A program made the translations under genes and the position numbers. Below are positions 63,336-64,000 of a stretch of DNA of 64,000 nt, piece by piece (the first letter of the stretch is position 1; each line of letters opens with the position of its first letter). The notes under the pieces were generated by a model. The model was not told the origin of the DNA and searched no databases. It saw only the letters and a list, made by a program, of their open reading frames with translations. The stretch comes from Saprospiraceae bacterium (GTDB lineage: Bacteria; Bacteroidota; Bacteroidia; Chitinophagales; Saprospiraceae), in NCBI GenBank assembly GCA_028282725.1, contig JANQHF010000054.1, positions 1 through 64,000 of the forward strand. The letters run 5' to 3'.

Positions 63336-64000
63336 ATGATGCGATATAATATTCTTCTTTTAGTCATAAATCTTCTCTTAGTGGTCTGCAACTTGTTTGG
63401 TCAGAGAAGATCTCCATTAGACATATCCATTGATTTCGAGGCATATGATCCTCCGTCTACACTAGTAGTCCCTGAAAATCCGGTCGAACGGGCAAAATTT
63501 CCATTTGTAGACGTTCATAGTCATCATTGGGGACTGGCTGAAAAAAATCTCGATGAACTGATAGCAGAGATGGATGCACTCAATATGAAGGTCGTTGTCA
63601 ATTTGAGCGGGAGGGGTGGAGAACGCTTGAAGAATATGATTGACAATATCAAGAAGTACGGATACGAGGACAGGATAGTGAATTTCACAAATATTGAACT
63701 AAGAAGCATTGACGAACCTGATTGGGCAGAAAATACGCTCAAACAATTGGAATATGATGTTTCCATCGGTGCCCGGGGACTGAAGATCTATAAGAGTCAG
63801 GGAATGACCCATAGAGATAATGCAGGTAATCGGATTCGGATCAATGATGACAGACTGGATCCGGTTTGGGCCAAATGCGGAGAACTGGGCATCCCTGTAC
63901 TGATCCACAGTGCGGATCCCAAATCATTCTGGGCACCCCATGATAGCCTTAATGAGCGGTGGCTGGAACTCAAATTGCGCCCAGGGAGAAAACGGAATGC
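63336..64000 (+). CDS. Amidohydrolase-family secreted protein, truncated by the window end
   Basis: At least 221 residues, open at the right edge. Two ATG codons (63336 and 63339) start it. A hydrophobic signal segment (about 5-22) ends near FGQ. The metal motif FVDVHSHH appears at about 65-72, and GARGLKIYKSQGM and IPVLIHSADPKSFW follow, as in TatD/amidohydrolase-like TIM barrels. The remaining metal ligands lie outside the window. An exported or periplasmic hydrolase is likely. Confidence 0.8.
   Translation, partial: MMRYNILLLVINLLLVVCNLFGQRRSPLDISIDFEAYDPPSTLVVPENPVERAKFPFVDVHSHHWGLAEKNLDELIAEMDALNMKVVVNLSGRGGERLKNMIDNIKKYGYEDRIVNFTNIELRSIDEPDWAENTLKQLEYDVSIGARGLKIYKSQGMTHRDNAGNRIRINDDRLDPVWAKCGELGIPVLIHSADPKSFWAPHDSLNERWLELKLRPGRKRN

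Overview
The window looks like chromosomal DNA of a free-living member of the Bacteroidota, probably near the Saprospiria/Chitinophagia. Several things point there: many candidate promoters of the TTTG-N17-TAnnTTTG type, few Shine-Dalgarno-like sequences, a single five-helix cytochrome b subunit for succinate dehydrogenase, a DUF4175 protein, an HYC_CC_PP-type protein, a large sortilin-like beta-propeller protein and several small lipoproteins. The phylum is well supported. The genus cannot be read from the sequence.

Layout. 1-6250 is a scarred, AT-rich stretch: the 3' end of a ComM/YifB gene, an ArsR repressor, a CI-like HTH protein, two unrecognised genes joined at an A8 run, a decayed IS3-family transposase, an MscS channel, repeats resembling IS21-type ends, and a LytTR regulator whose receiver has lost its phospho-acceptor Asp. 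7312-12695 is a compact, AT-rich fatty-acyl tailoring cluster: alpha-oxoamine synthase, fatty-acyl-AMP ligase, membrane desaturase, acyl carrier protein and cyclopropane/methyl-transfer enzyme. The ligase-desaturase-ACP core has the same order as JamABC-type alkene/alkyne cassettes, and this is the best candidate for an undescribed pathway. 13019-16593 holds a lipoprotein hydrolase, TatA, a PfkB sugar kinase, a likely small RNA next to tRNA-Val(UAC), and a VOC pseudogene.

16600-30134 has the sortilin-like protein, a 92-bp tandem repeat tract beside a GxxExxY gene, a Cu/Ag-type RND efflux operon (pump, outer-membrane channel, an inserted four-helix-bundle gene, adaptor), an HYC_CC_PP-type protein, a cupin and a dicarboxylate/amino-acid symporter. 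30228-34801 has a molybdenum-hydroxylase deletion scar, a PD40 lipoprotein, an FMN 2-hydroxyacid dehydrogenase, and an overlapping pair consisting of a Pycsar-type membrane effector homologue and a protein with kinase-like motifs. 34807-42219 has a SulP transporter and a second RND system (HAE1 type).

42520-64000 is mostly housekeeping: penicillin acylase family lipoprotein, SPFH protein, EamA transporter, TrpF-like protein, alkyltransferase-like protein, sulfotransferase-like protein, SdhB-A-C, YbeY with a HATPase and DUF4175 protein, NAD kinase, DnaB, an RsuA/RluB pseudouridine synthase, MBL and HAD hydrolases, a small lipoprotein behind a perfect 18-bp palindrome, a saccharopine-dehydrogenase-like oxidoreductase and a truncated amidohydrolase. 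I see no rRNA, CRISPR array, prophage module or replication origin.
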